In this document: piece by piece, positions 1 to 8,013 of the stretch
Layout of the letters: each line of letters begins with the position of its first letter
How positions within the stretch are numbered: the stretch's first letter is position 1
DNA from: Deltaproteobacteria bacterium
Lineage (GTDB): Bacteria > Desulfobacterota > Syntrophia > Syntrophales > UBA5619
Assembly: GCA_021817825.1 (NCBI GenBank)
Contig: JAKAFS010000006.1
Coordinates: 1 to 64,000, forward strand
DNA length: 64,000 nucleotides
Reading direction: 5' to 3'
Position numbers and translations under genes: made by a program
The notes under the pieces: generated by a model
The model's input: only the letters and a program-made list of their open reading frames with translations
Databases searched by the model: none
What the model was told of the DNA's origin: nothing

Positions 1-1
1 C

Positions 2-1864
2 CAACTCCTGGAACTGAACGTCCCGCTGGTCCTGGCCTTCAACATGAGCGACGAGGCAAAGGCGCGGGGCTATGAATTCGATCTGGAGCGGCTCAGCGAA
101 ATCTTCTCGGCTCCCATTGTGCCGACCGTCGGGCACAAGGGGCAGGGGATGGCGGAACTGCTCACGGCCATTGCCGCGACCGCCGCGGCCGGGCCTAAAG
201 AGAGAGAAAAGCCCCTCGTCGATTACGGACCGGAGATCGAGGCGGAAATCGGCAAGGTCGAAAAAAGGCTCGCCGAGGTCCGCGCCGTCCGGCCGGAGCA
301 AATTCCCGCCGCGGACCGCTACAATGCCCGCCGGCTGGCCGTTGCGCTCCTGGAGGAGGATAAAGAGCTCGCGGCCGAGGTGCCGGCGCCCGAAATCCGG
401 GAACTGCTCCGGGAGAGCGCGGCGCGGATCGAAAAACGGCTGGGCGAGTCGCCGGCGACGGCGATCGCGGGGCGCCGCTACGGCGTGATCTCCGGGGCCT
501 GCCGGGAAGCGGTCCGGTCCACCATCGAACTGCGTCATACCCTCTCCGATCGGATCGATGCGGTCCTCACGAACCGCATCCTGGGGCTGCCCATTTTCCT
601 GGGGCTCATGTATCTCGTCTTTCAACTGACCTTTACCCTCGGCGAGCCCCCCATGGGGTGGATCGAAAACGGCTTTTCCTGGCTGGCGGAGCAGGTGAGC
701 CGCTGGTGGCCGGAAGGATCGGAAAGCGCCCTGCGCTCCCTGTTCCTGGACGGGATCATCGGCGGGGTCGGCGGCGTGATCGTCTTTTTGCCCAATATCC
801 TCCTGTTGTTTCTCGCCATCGCCTTTCTGGAGGACACGGGGTACATGGCCCGGGCGGCCTTCCTCATGGATCGGCTCATGCACCGGATGGGGCTCCAGGG
901 CAAGAGTTTCATCCCCATGCTCGTCGGCTTCGGTTGCTCGGTTCCGGCGATCATGGCGACCCGGACCCTGGAGAATCGGCGCGACCGCCTGGCGACCATG
1001 CTGGTCATTCCGCTGATGAGCTGCGGGGCGCGCCTGCCCATCTATGCCCTGATCATTCCGGCCTTTTTTTCCCCGATGTGGCAGGGGCCGGTGCTCTGGT
1101 TGATTTACATCATCGGCATCGCCCTGGCGGTCCTGGCGGCGAAACTGCTCCGGATGACCCTCCTGAAGGGCGAATCGGTTCCCCTGGTCATGGAACTGCC
1201 GCCCTACCGGCTGCCGACGCTGCGGGGGATCGCGGTGCACATGGGGGAGCGGGGCTGGCTCTATCTTAAGAAGGCGGGGACGGTGATCCTGGGCGTCTCC
1301 ATCCTGCTCTGGGCCATGACCAGCTATCCGCAAAAAACGGTCTTTGATCGGGATTATGAAACCGAGAGGACCCAAGCCGAGCAGGCCTATCTGCTGGACA
1401 AGGCGGAGGTTCCCTTCCGGGCGGCCTTGACGGAGCTGGAACAGGCCCAAAAGGGCGAGGAAATGGCCTATTCCCTCGCCGGCCGGATCGGACAGGCCCT
1501 GGAGCCCCTCATCCGGCCCATGGGATTTGACTGGCGGATCGGGACGGCCCTGATCGGCGCCCTGGCGGCCAAGGAGGTCTTCGTTGCCCAGTTGGGGATC
1601 GTCTACGCCCTGGGAGAGGCGGGAGAGGATTCGGCGTCGCTGCGCGCGGTACTCCGCTCCCAGTACTCTCCCCTGGTGGCCTTCTGCATCATGCTTTTTT
1701 GTTTGATCAGCGCCCCCTGCATGGCGACCATCGCCGTCTGCTGGCGGGAGAGCCAATCCTGGAAATGGGCGCTCTTTCAGCTGGGCGGGCTGACCCTCTT
1801 GGCCTACGGGATCACCGTTTTGGTCTACCAGAGCGGCCGCCTGCTGGGTATCGGTTTGGGATAG
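2..1864 (+). CDS. feoB: FeoB ferrous iron transporter (5' end outside window)
   Basis: Main permease for Fe2+ uptake across the inner membrane, driven or gated by an N-terminal G-protein domain. The frame is open to the window edge, so the 44 nt before the ATG at 44 belong to the gene and the first part of the G domain is missing. Visible parts are the G4 motif NMSD at the very start, a helical cytosolic spacer, then the membrane domain with two Gate-type segments. The first has GFGCSVPA and SCGARLPIY, the second AAKEVF and SAPCMA, including the conserved Cys residues of the family. The end is complete. An RBS inside the stop region leads into the small Cys-rich gene downstream, so the two are probably one feo operon. 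feoA, if present, lies upstream of the window. Confidence 0.95.
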   Translation, partial: QLLELNVPLVLAFNMSDEAKARGYEFDLERLSEIFSAPIVPTVGHKGQGMAELLTAIAATAAAGPKEREKPLVDYGPEIEAEIGKVEKRLAEVRAVRPEQIPAADRYNARRLAVALLEEDKELAAEVPAPEIRELLRESAARIEKRLGESPATAIAGRRYGVISGACREAVRSTIELRHTLSDRIDAVLTNRILGLPIFLGLMYLVFQLTFTLGEPPMGWIENGFSWLAEQVSRWWPEGSESALRSLFLDGIIGGVGGVIVFLPNILLLFLAIAFLEDTGYMARAAFLMDRLMHRMGLQGKSFIPMLVGFGCSVPAIMATRTLENRRDRLATMLVIPLMSCGARLPIYALIIPAFFSPMWQGPVLWLIYIIGIALAVLAAKLLRMTLLKGESVPLVMELPPYRLPTLRGIAVHMGERGWLYLKKAGTVILGVSILLWAMTSYPQKTVFDRDYETERTQAEQAYLLDKAEVPFRAALTELEQAQKGEEMAYSLAGRIGQALEPLIRPMGFDWRIGTALIGALAAKEVFVAQLGIVYALGEAGEDSASLRAVLRSQYSPLVAFCIMLFCLISAPCMATIAVCWRESQSWKWALFQLGGLTLLAYGITVLVYQSGRLLGIGLG

Positions 1865-1874
1865 GAGGAAGGCC

Positions 1875-2096
1875 ATGAACGAAGATATCGTTGTTGCCCT
1901 CATCGTGGCGGTGGTGCTGCTTCTCGCCCTCCGCTCTCTCTATCGGACTGTGCGCGGGAAGGGGGTGGGATGCCGCTGTGGGGGAGGCTGCCGGGCGGCC
2001 GGCCCCTTGTCTCCGGGGGGCGACACTGGTGATGCAAAGGAGGCGCGAGGCGCAAAGATCGTCTGCAAAGGAACTTGTCGGGGTCTTGGTCATTAA
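1875..2096 (+). CDS. FeoB-associated Cys-rich membrane protein
   Basis: A 73-residue protein with one N-terminal membrane helix (about residues 5-20), a short basic stretch, then a CRCGGGC cluster and further Cys near the end. This is the architecture of the small Cys-rich proteins often encoded directly after feoB. It starts 10 nt after the feoB stop with an AGGAGG ribosome binding site. Its role in the family is not settled; metal binding or assistance of FeoB is inferred from context. The C-terminal part is low in complexity, but the position and Cys cluster make it a real gene. Confidence 0.8.
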   Translation: MNEDIVVALIVAVVLLLALRSLYRTVRGKGVGCRCGGGCRAAGPLSPGGDTGDAKEARGAKIVCKGTCRGLGH

Positions 2097-2149
2097 TTGG
2101 AATATTACTGTTGTGTTAATAATATAGGAGATATGGAAAGGAGAGGTTT

Positions 2150-3352
2150 ATGAAAAAGAAGAAATGGTTGGGTGCAGTAGCGTTGCTTTTTCTGCTGGCT
2201 TCCGAGCCGGCTATGGCTGACCAGGCGGTCTCGCGGGAAGAAATCGAGACCTTGAAGGAAAAACTGAAGGTGCTGGAGGAGACGGTCGGCAAGGATGCCG
2301 AGCCGCACTGGTACGACAAGATCGATCTTTCCCTCGATGCGACGGGCGTGGTCCAGGGCACCGTGGGCGTCAAGGACCGCCTCCGTTCGGGAGGCGATCT
2401 TGCCAGCGGTACGCTGAATGTGGATCTGGAAGCGACGGCGCCGATCGTTCCTCGGGGATCGCTGTTCGTTCACTTCAAAGCCGGGGCCGGTAAAGGGCTG
2501 GACGGCGACATCCCCTCTCTGAACGGTTTCAACAACCTGGCCGTGGACAACGACAATGCCCGGCTCTGGGAAGTGTGGTACGAGCACCGATGGCTGGATG
2601 AGAAGCTCCGGTTCCGGGTGGGAAAGGTCGATCTCACGACCGATTTCGATACGAACCGGGTGGCCAATGACGACATGGAACAGTTTCTCTCCAAGGGGTT
2701 CGTGAACAATTCGGGGGTGGAATTTCCCGATCAGAACGGTCCGGGGGCCATGCTCTGGCTGGCCCCCCATCCCCTGATCGACTTAGGCGTCGGGGTGGCC
2801 GACGCCGGCGGGAACTGGGAGAATATCGACAGGCAACCCTTCGTCATTGCCGAAATCGATTTCAAGCCGCGCCTTGGCGAACGGCAGGGCAACTATCGCT
2901 TCTATGGCTGGTTCAACGGCAAGGACCACAGGGAACACAAGGATGCGGCGAAAACCCAGGAACCCAATGCCGGCTTCGGGTTCTCCTTCGACCAGGAACT
3001 GACCGAAGCGGTCACCGCTTTTGCCCGCTATGCCCGGCAGACGGACCGGGTGGCGACGGTGAGCGACGCCTGGAGCACGGGACTTGAAGTGAGCGGAAAA
3101 TGGTATGGCCGGGAGAACGACGCCCTGGGCGCGGCCTACGGCATGGCCCTTTTAGGAAAGGATTTTGAAGCGGTCTCCCTGGCCTCGGGCATCGATACCG
3201 GCCACGAGCAGCATGCCGAGGTCTATTACCGCTGGCGGATTCACGAACACCTGGACCTGTCCCCCCATGTGCAATGGGTGAAAAGCATCAACGGCGACCG
3301 CGACAATGCCGATGTCTGGGCCTTCGGCCTGCGGGCTCATCTGGATTTTTGA
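2150..3352 (+). CDS. OprB-like outer-membrane porin
   Basis: A 400-residue secreted protein. It has a signal peptide (KKKK basic start, hydrophobic core, cleavage near AMA-DQ), a short coiled-coil stretch (EEIETLKEKLKVLEE) and then a beta-barrel with alternating aromatic/polar strands ending in a C-terminal Phe (AHLDF), as expected for an outer-membrane porin. The WYEHRWLDEKLRFRVGK and PGAMLWLAPHP regions resemble carbohydrate-selective OprB-type porins. The substrate cannot be read from the sequence. The start has an AAGGAGAGG site, and the upstream 50 bp are unusually AT-rich (promoter-like, no confident boxes). A strong hairpin follows the stop, so it is probably transcribed alone. Confidence 0.8.
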   Translation: MKKKKWLGAVALLFLLASEPAMADQAVSREEIETLKEKLKVLEETVGKDAEPHWYDKIDLSLDATGVVQGTVGVKDRLRSGGDLASGTLNVDLEATAPIVPRGSLFVHFKAGAGKGLDGDIPSLNGFNNLAVDNDNARLWEVWYEHRWLDEKLRFRVGKVDLTTDFDTNRVANDDMEQFLSKGFVNNSGVEFPDQNGPGAMLWLAPHPLIDLGVGVADAGGNWENIDRQPFVIAEIDFKPRLGERQGNYRFYGWFNGKDHREHKDAAKTQEPNAGFGFSFDQELTEAVTAFARYARQTDRVATVSDAWSTGLEVSGKWYGRENDALGAAYGMALLGKDFEAVSLASGIDTGHEQHAEVYYRWRIHEHLDLSPHVQWVKSINGDRDNADVWAFGLRAHLDF

Positions 3353-3408
3353 TGGCCCTCCAGCACCCGGGGCCCCCGTCGTTGCGGGGAGAGATGCGTT
3401 TTAGAACG

Positions 3409-3442
3409 GACAAAGGGGTATCTCCCGGGATGCCCCTTTGTC
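3409..3442 (+). terminator. Hairpin after porin gene
   Basis: Arms GACAAAGGGGTATC and GATGCCCCTTTGTC form a 14-bp stem (one G-U pair) with a 6-nt loop, 57 nt after the porin stop. There is no U-tract, so it may be a mRNA 3' end stabiliser rather than an intrinsic terminator. The rest of the gap up to the promoter at 3650 shows no gene. Confidence 0.5.
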
Positions 3443-3649
3443 GTCTCAGCATGGCCGCATCAAAGCAACCGATGGGCAAAGGCGATCGGCGAATTGCCGT
3501 TTTGCCCGATGCTAGCTAACCCGACGACCATGCGGACAGGTTGTCGCGCCGCTGCGGAAAGGATATCTGGGCAAGCAAGGACCGGCATTGCGATGGCTGC
3601 CCGTGGGGAGCGGACAAAGGGGCGCGGGATTGGCGGAGCCCTTTTTTTC

Positions 3650-3678
3650 TTGACAAATTAAACAAGGTAAAATATTAT
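3650..3678 (+). promoter_or_regulatory. Sigma-70 promoter of terC / riboswitch transcript
   Basis: TTGACA at 3650-3655, 17-bp spacer, TATTAT at 3673-3678. The predicted start of transcription falls just before the conserved AAAGGGGAGUAG of the riboswitch, which agrees with it being the promoter of that leader. Confidence 0.8.
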
Positions 3679-3685
3679 ATAAATT

Positions 3686-3826
3686 ATAAAGGGGAGTAGT
3701 TATCGGTCAGTGGAAAACCGACCCGGATTCCGTCAAGACGGTCGAAAGACCCGGACCCGGGGCAGATTTCTTGCCAACAAGACCTTTATCCAGGCAACGG
3801 TGCCACGGGTAAAGGTTTTTTATTGC
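3686..3826 (+). ncRNA. yybP-ykoY-type (Mn2+) riboswitch
   Basis: The leader begins ATAAAGGGGAGTAG and ends with ACCTTTATCCAGGCAACGG, the two conserved ends of the yybP-ykoY motif, known in several bacteria as a manganese sensor. The closing segment can alternatively pair as ACCTTTA(T)CC with GGGTAAAGGT, followed directly by TTTTTT. This gives an intrinsic terminator that the aptamer could compete with. It lies directly upstream of a TerC-family gene, one of the classic targets of this riboswitch class. The assignment rests on motif recognition by eye, not a covariance search. Confidence 0.85.
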
Positions 3827-3857
3827 CCGGCGGCGCCCAAATCAAGGAGGGAGTCTT

Positions 3858-4592
3858 GTGATCGATTTAGGCTGGCTGGGGCAGATTGCGTTGACAGGGG
3901 AATTTCTTACGGCGGTGATGAGCATCGTCCTCATCGATCTGGTGCTGGCGGGCGACAATGCCGTGGTGATCGCCATGGCAGTCAAAAACCTTCCCGGCAG
4001 GCAGCGCCTCTGGGGGATCGCCCTGGGATCGGGAGGCGCCGTCCTGATTCGGGTGGCCTGCACTTTCCTGGTGGCCCAGCTGCTGAACATGCAGTTCATC
4101 AAGCTGGTAGGCGGGGTGGTGATCATCTGGATTGCGGTCAAGCTTCTGACCGAAGGAGCCAAGGAAAAGGGTTCTTGCCGGGAGTGCGGAAGCCTCTGGC
4201 AGGCATTATGGATCATCATCGTGGCGGACATGAGCATGGGTATCGACAACATGCTCGCCGTCGGCGCTGCCAGCAAGGGCAATCTCTTCCTGCTCCTCTT
4301 TGGCCTCATGCTCTCGATCCCCCTGGTGGTGTTCATGAGCAACCTGCTTTCCAGACTGATGGATCGGTATCCGCTCATCCTCTGGGCCGGTGCGGCGATT
4401 CTGGGAAAAGTGGGCGGGGAGATGATCATTACCGATCCCTGGGTTCGCAGCCTACTGAACCCGCCCCTGTGGGTCGAGTATGCCGTGATGGCCCTCTTTG
4501 TCGCCTTTGTCTGCGGGCTGAGCAAGTGGATCGCCACTCGCTCCCGGGGCTCCCTTCCGGAACAGGACGCTGCCGTGGAGGAGGGGGCTTGA
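3858..4592 (+). CDS. TerC-family membrane protein (YkoY/MeeY-like)
   Basis: A 244-residue polytopic inner-membrane protein with about seven helices in two repeats. Each repeat carries the family's acidic motif: DLVLAGDNAVVIAMA near residue 30 and ADMSMGIDNMLAVGAA near residue 125. Members under yybP-ykoY control are implicated in Mn2+ export or in metallation of secreted proteins; here the riboswitch just upstream supports a manganese role. The start is GTG at 3858, chosen because AAGGAGG lies 7 nt upstream. It appears to be monocistronic, with about 100 bp before the next gene. Confidence 0.88.
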   Translation: MIDLGWLGQIALTGEFLTAVMSIVLIDLVLAGDNAVVIAMAVKNLPGRQRLWGIALGSGGAVLIRVACTFLVAQLLNMQFIKLVGGVVIIWIAVKLLTEGAKEKGSCRECGSLWQALWIIIVADMSMGIDNMLAVGAASKGNLFLLLFGLMLSIPLVVFMSNLLSRLMDRYPLILWAGAAILGKVGGEMIITDPWVRSLLNPPLWVEYAVMALFVAFVCGLSKWIATRSRGSLPEQDAAVEEGA

Positions 4593-4689
4593 TGATCCCG
4601 AAGGGCTGAGAAGGACAAAAAAGGGATTCGCGCGCTATTTTGCAAGGGTGATGGAGAAATGAACGATATTTTTTAACGGAGGCAGCGGA

Positions 4690-5118
4690 ATGAAAAGACA
4701 GATGGTCAAGGTACTTGCGGTCATGGCGGTTGTGATGTTGATGGGCATGACCGTCCTGGAGTTGAGCGCCCAGGCAAGGGTCGGAGGCGGACGGTCTTTC
4801 GGCAGCCGTGGTTCGCGCAGCTATTCGACTCCGGCCGGCCCTTCTGCCCAGCAGAGCCAGTCGCGGCAGCCGTACGCGGCACCGAACGCCGCCCAGCCGC
4901 GAACCGGCGGAGGCTTTATGAGCGGCATTGCCGGCGGGATGATGGGCGGTATGCTGGGAAGCATGCTGTTTAGCGGCGTTGCCGGCGCCGGCAATACCCC
5001 GGGAGCCGCTTCCGGCTCCGGGATCGGCCTGCTGGAAATAGTGCTCCTGGCAGGCGCAGGCTATCTTCTCTACAGGGTTATCAGGAAAAAAAGGGCGGAC
5101 GATTCCTCCCTGCGATAG
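4690..5118 (+). CDS. Small Gly-rich membrane protein (Tim44-like N-terminal part)
   Basis: 142 residues: a signal or anchor helix (1-30), an R/S/G-rich stretch beginning VGGGRSFGSRGSRSYS, a Gly/Met-rich segment (GGMMGGMLGSMLF) and a second helix near residue 118 followed by a basic RKKRAD tail. This is the layout of the N-terminal part of bacterial Tim44-like domain proteins, but the Tim44 domain itself is absent and the protein ends cleanly. It could be a naturally short form or a membrane protein of unknown function. RBS GGAGG at 4678. No operon partner is evident. Confidence 0.65.
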   Translation: MKRQMVKVLAVMAVVMLMGMTVLELSAQARVGGGRSFGSRGSRSYSTPAGPSAQQSQSRQPYAAPNAAQPRTGGGFMSGIAGGMMGGMLGSMLFSGVAGAGNTPGAASGSGIGLLEIVLLAGAGYLLYRVIRKKRADDSSLR

Positions 5119-5140
5119 AGGCCGAGTACCGCCGGTGCGA

Positions 5141-5180
5141 GAGGGCCCGCATTCCCACCCCCCTGGGGGTGTGGGCCTCC
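5141..5180 (+). terminator. GC-rich hairpin after 142-aa gene
   Basis: GAGGGCCC...CCACCCCC pairs imperfectly with GGGGGTGTGGGCCTC, followed by TT only. It is 23 nt after the stop. The remaining sequence to 5419 (about 240 bp) shows no gene, although the ORF track extends the next frame artificially through it. Confidence 0.4.
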
Positions 5181-5419
5181 TTGCCCCGGCGTCGAACCTT
5201 CCCGCATCGATCTTGCGGGTCCCTTCCCTCCCGGCAGTGCCTCCCGTAAAAGCGGCCTGCCGCCACCATCCCGATGAACCTCTCAGTGAGAGCCGATCAA
5301 CCGGCCGCCGGCAGGGGTTATTGAACGTCGGCAGGCGATATGCTATGGGTATTCGCTCAGAAGATAACGGGGTCGCCGGGCCAGTAAATCGGTTATTTAC
5401 GGATCAGCGGAGATATCGG

Positions 5420-5764
5420 ATGAAGAAGAGGATTTCGCTCATGTTGCCCATCGTCCTTACGGCTGCGGTTGTCGCCTGCGAAGCCTCAGCGGCCACGCTC
5501 GACGTGCGGAGCGGTTGCGGGGCAGCGGTTCCGGTCTCCGTCTATGGGGAATCTTACAGTACCCCGCTCGTGACGCAGCAGGTCTGGATGAACCAGCCGT
5601 GGCAAACCACCGTGAATCCCTGTCCCAGCCGCATCGGCGTGGATGTCTCGAAGTCAGCGTCAGCGAGCAGCGTCCGGTTTTTCTATCCTTCAGTCTGCAA
5701 GACCATGCTGGTCACCATCAAGGACGGCTCTCCCGATTGCTCGGTGGAGTTCTCGGAGAAATAG
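5420..5764 (+). CDS. Small secreted cysteine-containing protein
   Basis: 114 residues starting MKKRISLML; this ATG gives a proper signal peptide (cleavage near ASA-AT), whereas the longer 209-aa ORF from 5135 would bury it. The mature part has four Cys (SGCG, NPCP, SVCK, PDCS) and a beta-rich look; no family recognised. It is the first of five small secreted proteins in a row. The upstream site is weak (CGGAGATATCGG). It differs in Cys pattern from the three CX3C proteins that follow, so it may be a separate family carried in the same locus. Confidence 0.65.
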   Translation: MKKRISLMLPIVLTAAVVACEASAATLDVRSGCGAAVPVSVYGESYSTPLVTQQVWMNQPWQTTVNPCPSRIGVDVSKSASASSVRFFYPSVCKTMLVTIKDGSPDCSVEFSEK

Positions 5765-5830
5765 ACGACGACGACGAGAGCTTCCTGAACCATCTGCCCG
5801 GCAATGCCTCAACCCTTCCCTTTGCCAGTG

Positions 5831-5864
5831 GGACAGGGTGCCAACGTTTGTTGGCACCCTGTCC
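5831..5864. repeat. Perfect 15-bp inverted repeat
   Basis: GGACAGGGTGCCAAC, loop GTTT, GTTGGCACCCTGTCC. All 15 bp pair. It sits 67 nt after a small secreted protein gene and 186 nt before the next. There is no U-tract on either strand. It has the look of a dispersed palindromic unit rather than a gene-specific terminator. Nothing else is seen in the 285-bp gap. Confidence 0.75.
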
Positions 5865-6049
5865 ACCCAGTGGGCGGGCCGGAAGCAGAGAGGAAAAAGA
5901 ATATCCTTGCAAAATCCTTTAGATACAATATATCTTCCCTGGCACGATTGCTGAATAGGATATCGTCAGTGTGACTCATTCCGGGCTGCGTCACGCCGGA
6001 AGGAAGGGCGGGAAAAGCGCGGAAGAGGTCTTGAAAAAAGGAGCGAACG

Positions 6050-6505
6050 ATGAAAAAAGCATTGAAAGTGTTCATGATGGTGGGATTAGGCGCCGTTATT
6101 CTGCTGGGTAAGGGCAGTCTGCCGGGCGGCACCGACCGTTGGTTCGGTCTTTTTTCCGCCAGTTCCGCTCATGCCGGGGGCATTTGCTTCAATTATACGG
6201 CAGAAAAAAGAAATGCGGTGACCACGTGGTGCCGGGACAGCCAGTGCAGTTCCGAATGCTCGGGACAGGCAGCCGGTTGCCTTGCGGACTGCCAAAAAGG
6301 GTGTAACCGGTTTGTCGAAAATTTGCCCAAAGGCCCCTGGCTCGCAGGTCAATGCCATCTCGACGAGGACCAACTCGACACTGCGGATACGGCCTGTAGC
6401 GCCTCGTGCCAAACCGGCTACCCCGGTTCCGTTGCCAACGTGAAGAATTGCCAGCGCGGGTGCGAAGCTTACCGGCTCGGGTTATTCCAGAAGCGCGGCT
6501 TATAG
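6050..6505 (+). CDS. Secreted Cys-rich protein with repeated CX3C motifs
   Basis: 151 residues with a long N-terminal export signal ending near SAHA-GG (residue 43), then about 108 mature residues containing 13 Cys. The Cys are ordered: an N-terminal set with CSSEC, CLADC and CQKGC, and a C-terminal pair CSASC-X13-CQRGC. The latter resembles the paired CX3C motif of the next two genes. No known family recognised. AAAAAAGGAG at 6035 supports the ATG. With so many ordered Cys the protein is likely disulfide- or metal-stabilised in the periplasm or outside the cell; this is inference. Confidence 0.7.
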   Translation: MKKALKVFMMVGLGAVILLGKGSLPGGTDRWFGLFSASSAHAGGICFNYTAEKRNAVTTWCRDSQCSSECSGQAAGCLADCQKGCNRFVENLPKGPWLAGQCHLDEDQLDTADTACSASCQTGYPGSVANVKNCQRGCEAYRLGLFQKRGL

Positions 6506-6624
6506 AAGGGATCGGAAGAGTTGGCCCCCGGTCCGCTCGGGATAAGCGTTTATTCAGGTGCCCTATGCCGGTGAATGAGACCCGGTCGGCCCGCTGTTCA
6601 TGGAAAAAGAAGGGAGAAATCGAC

Positions 6625-6942
6625 ATGCCCATCACGAAACCGATTAGAATGGTCTTGATCCTGGCCGCCGCCCTTTTCGGATTGACCGTCGCCCCGCCGC
6701 AACCCCACGCGGCCGTCAACCAGGGGTACATCGCCTATTTCAACACCGGCTGTGCAGCCGCCACCGGGGGGGTGAGCGACCCCCAGTACCTTTCCTGCGG
6801 CGGCGTGGCCTGGGCCCTGTCCAGCGGCGGCAAATGGAAAGCGCCTTTCCAGGAGGACTGCAACGCCGCCTGCGCAAAGACCTATACGAACGAGACCCAG
6901 CGGACCAAATGCACGAACGCCTGTTTCCGGCTGACCTTGTAA
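6625..6942 (+). CDS. Secreted twin-CX3C protein A
   Basis: 105 residues from ATG 6625 (AGGGAGA 8 nt upstream; the ORF track's earlier start at 6406 would lack a signal peptide). Signal peptide to about PHA-AV, mature part with AYFNTGC, a lone Cys, then CNAAC-X12-CTNAC. It aligns along its length with the next gene: both have YFNT-x-C, a mid-protein Cys, then F-x2-5-C-X3-C and a final CX3C. This indicates tandem duplication. Function unknown. Confidence 0.7.
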   Translation: MPITKPIRMVLILAAALFGLTVAPPQPHAAVNQGYIAYFNTGCAAATGGVSDPQYLSCGGVAWALSSGGKWKAPFQEDCNAACAKTYTNETQRTKCTNACFRLTL

Positions 6943-7022
6943 ATCGCTCCGCCCAAGGATGGGGAAACGTTGCGCCATCCCCGGGCCAGCCGGAAACGAG
7001 GAGATCCAGAGGAGAGAGGGAG

Positions 7023-7346
7023 ATGGAGATGACGAAAAAGCAACTGAAGGTATTCCTGATGGGGGCGGCAGCCCTTTTCTGCCTGATCGCCGGTCCCCTG
7101 CCGGCCTCTGCGGCAGTCACCAACAGCGCGGCCTATTATTTCAACACGATCTGTGAAAGCGCCGCCGCGGGGCCTGAGGAAAAGACCGCCTGCCGTTCGC
7201 TCGCCCAGAGCATCGAGGCCAATAAAGCCTCCTTCACACCGATCTGTAACGACATGTGCAAGGCCTTCTACGGACAACCGACCCAAATCAACGCTTTTAA
7301 CACATGCCAGAGCGGCTGCCTCGCCCTGACCGGGACCGCCTATTGA
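7023..7346 (+). CDS. Secreted twin-CX3C protein B (paralogue of A)
   Basis: 107 residues, start at ATG 7023 with an AGGAG site about 8 nt upstream (a second ATG at 7029 is possible). Signal peptide ends near ASA-AV. The mature part reads YYFNTIC, a single Cys, then CNDMC-X15-CQSGC, matching protein A in order and spacing. The 80-bp gap to protein A and the shared strand suggest co-transcription. No characterised homologue recognised; the twin CX3C arrangement suggests two disulfides bridging a helical hairpin, by analogy with other paired-CX3C proteins. Confidence 0.7.
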   Translation: MEMTKKQLKVFLMGAAALFCLIAGPLPASAAVTNSAAYYFNTICESAAAGPEEKTACRSLAQSIEANKASFTPICNDMCKAFYGQPTQINAFNTCQSGCLALTGTAY

Positions 7347-7421
7347 GCTTCGGGCAGCAATGGGGCATTTCCCCGGTATAATGCCGAAAAGGGATGATAT
7401 GCATACTTTATGGAGGAAAGG

Positions 7422-7853
7422 ATGATGAAAAAAGTCTGGCTCACGACGTTGCTTTGGGGGGCGCTTCTGCTTGCAGCTGCCACCGCGTCGGCGGCGGATC
7501 ATACCTGGAAGGTGACCCTGCCCGCTGATCTGCCCTTCAACCACTGCCACATCTTTTTTGAAAACGACGGCGGTTCCGATGTGGGCGAAAAAGAGATCGC
7601 CACCGGGAGTTCGGCAAGCTGGGGAGCCAAGACCCCCCTCAGCTATATCAGCGGCAATTGCAATGTTCTCAATCCGGGCGGAAATCAAGTATGGCGATTG
7701 CAGAGCCGGACCTGCACCGGCGTCGATTTTACCAGCGGCGTAGAGGGCGGGATTCGTTGCGAAACAAAGCTTCTGAGGCTGAAGATCTGCCCCAAGGTAG
7801 CGCTGCCCGTTGCCTTTCCCCGTGATTACCAGTATGGTTTCTGTGATGAATGA
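7422..7853 (+). CDS. Small secreted Cys-containing protein
   Basis: 143 residues from ATG 7422 (GGAGG at 7412-7416; ATG 7425 equally possible, the ATG at 7410 overlaps the RBS). Signal peptide cleaved near ASA-AD. The mature chain carries six Cys at NHCH, GNCN, RTCT, IRCE, KICP and GFCD and looks beta-rich. It does not share the CX3C pattern of the two genes before it. Last member of the 5.4-7.9 kb run of small exported proteins; family not recognised. Confidence 0.65.
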   Translation: MMKKVWLTTLLWGALLLAAATASAADHTWKVTLPADLPFNHCHIFFENDGGSDVGEKEIATGSSASWGAKTPLSYISGNCNVLNPGGNQVWRLQSRTCTGVDFTSGVEGGIRCETKLLRLKICPKVALPVAFPRDYQYGFCDE

Positions 7854-8013
7854 AAGCGGTTGCCAAACCCGGCGCCGGGTAAACGGCCCGGGCCTGACGG
7901 CTGGTGGTTGGCACCGGCGGCGATTCATCGCGCTTTACATGGTTGTTGAGAATCTCAGATGGTCATCCTGAGGTTCGGCTATTCTTTAACGATTAAGATT
8001 CAGGAGGATCCAC

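Noticed and set aside
5135-5419. N-terminal extension of the 114-aa secreted protein (209-aa ORF)
   Set aside because: It would place the signal peptide in the middle and begins within a GC-rich hairpin region; ATG 5420 is the sensible start.
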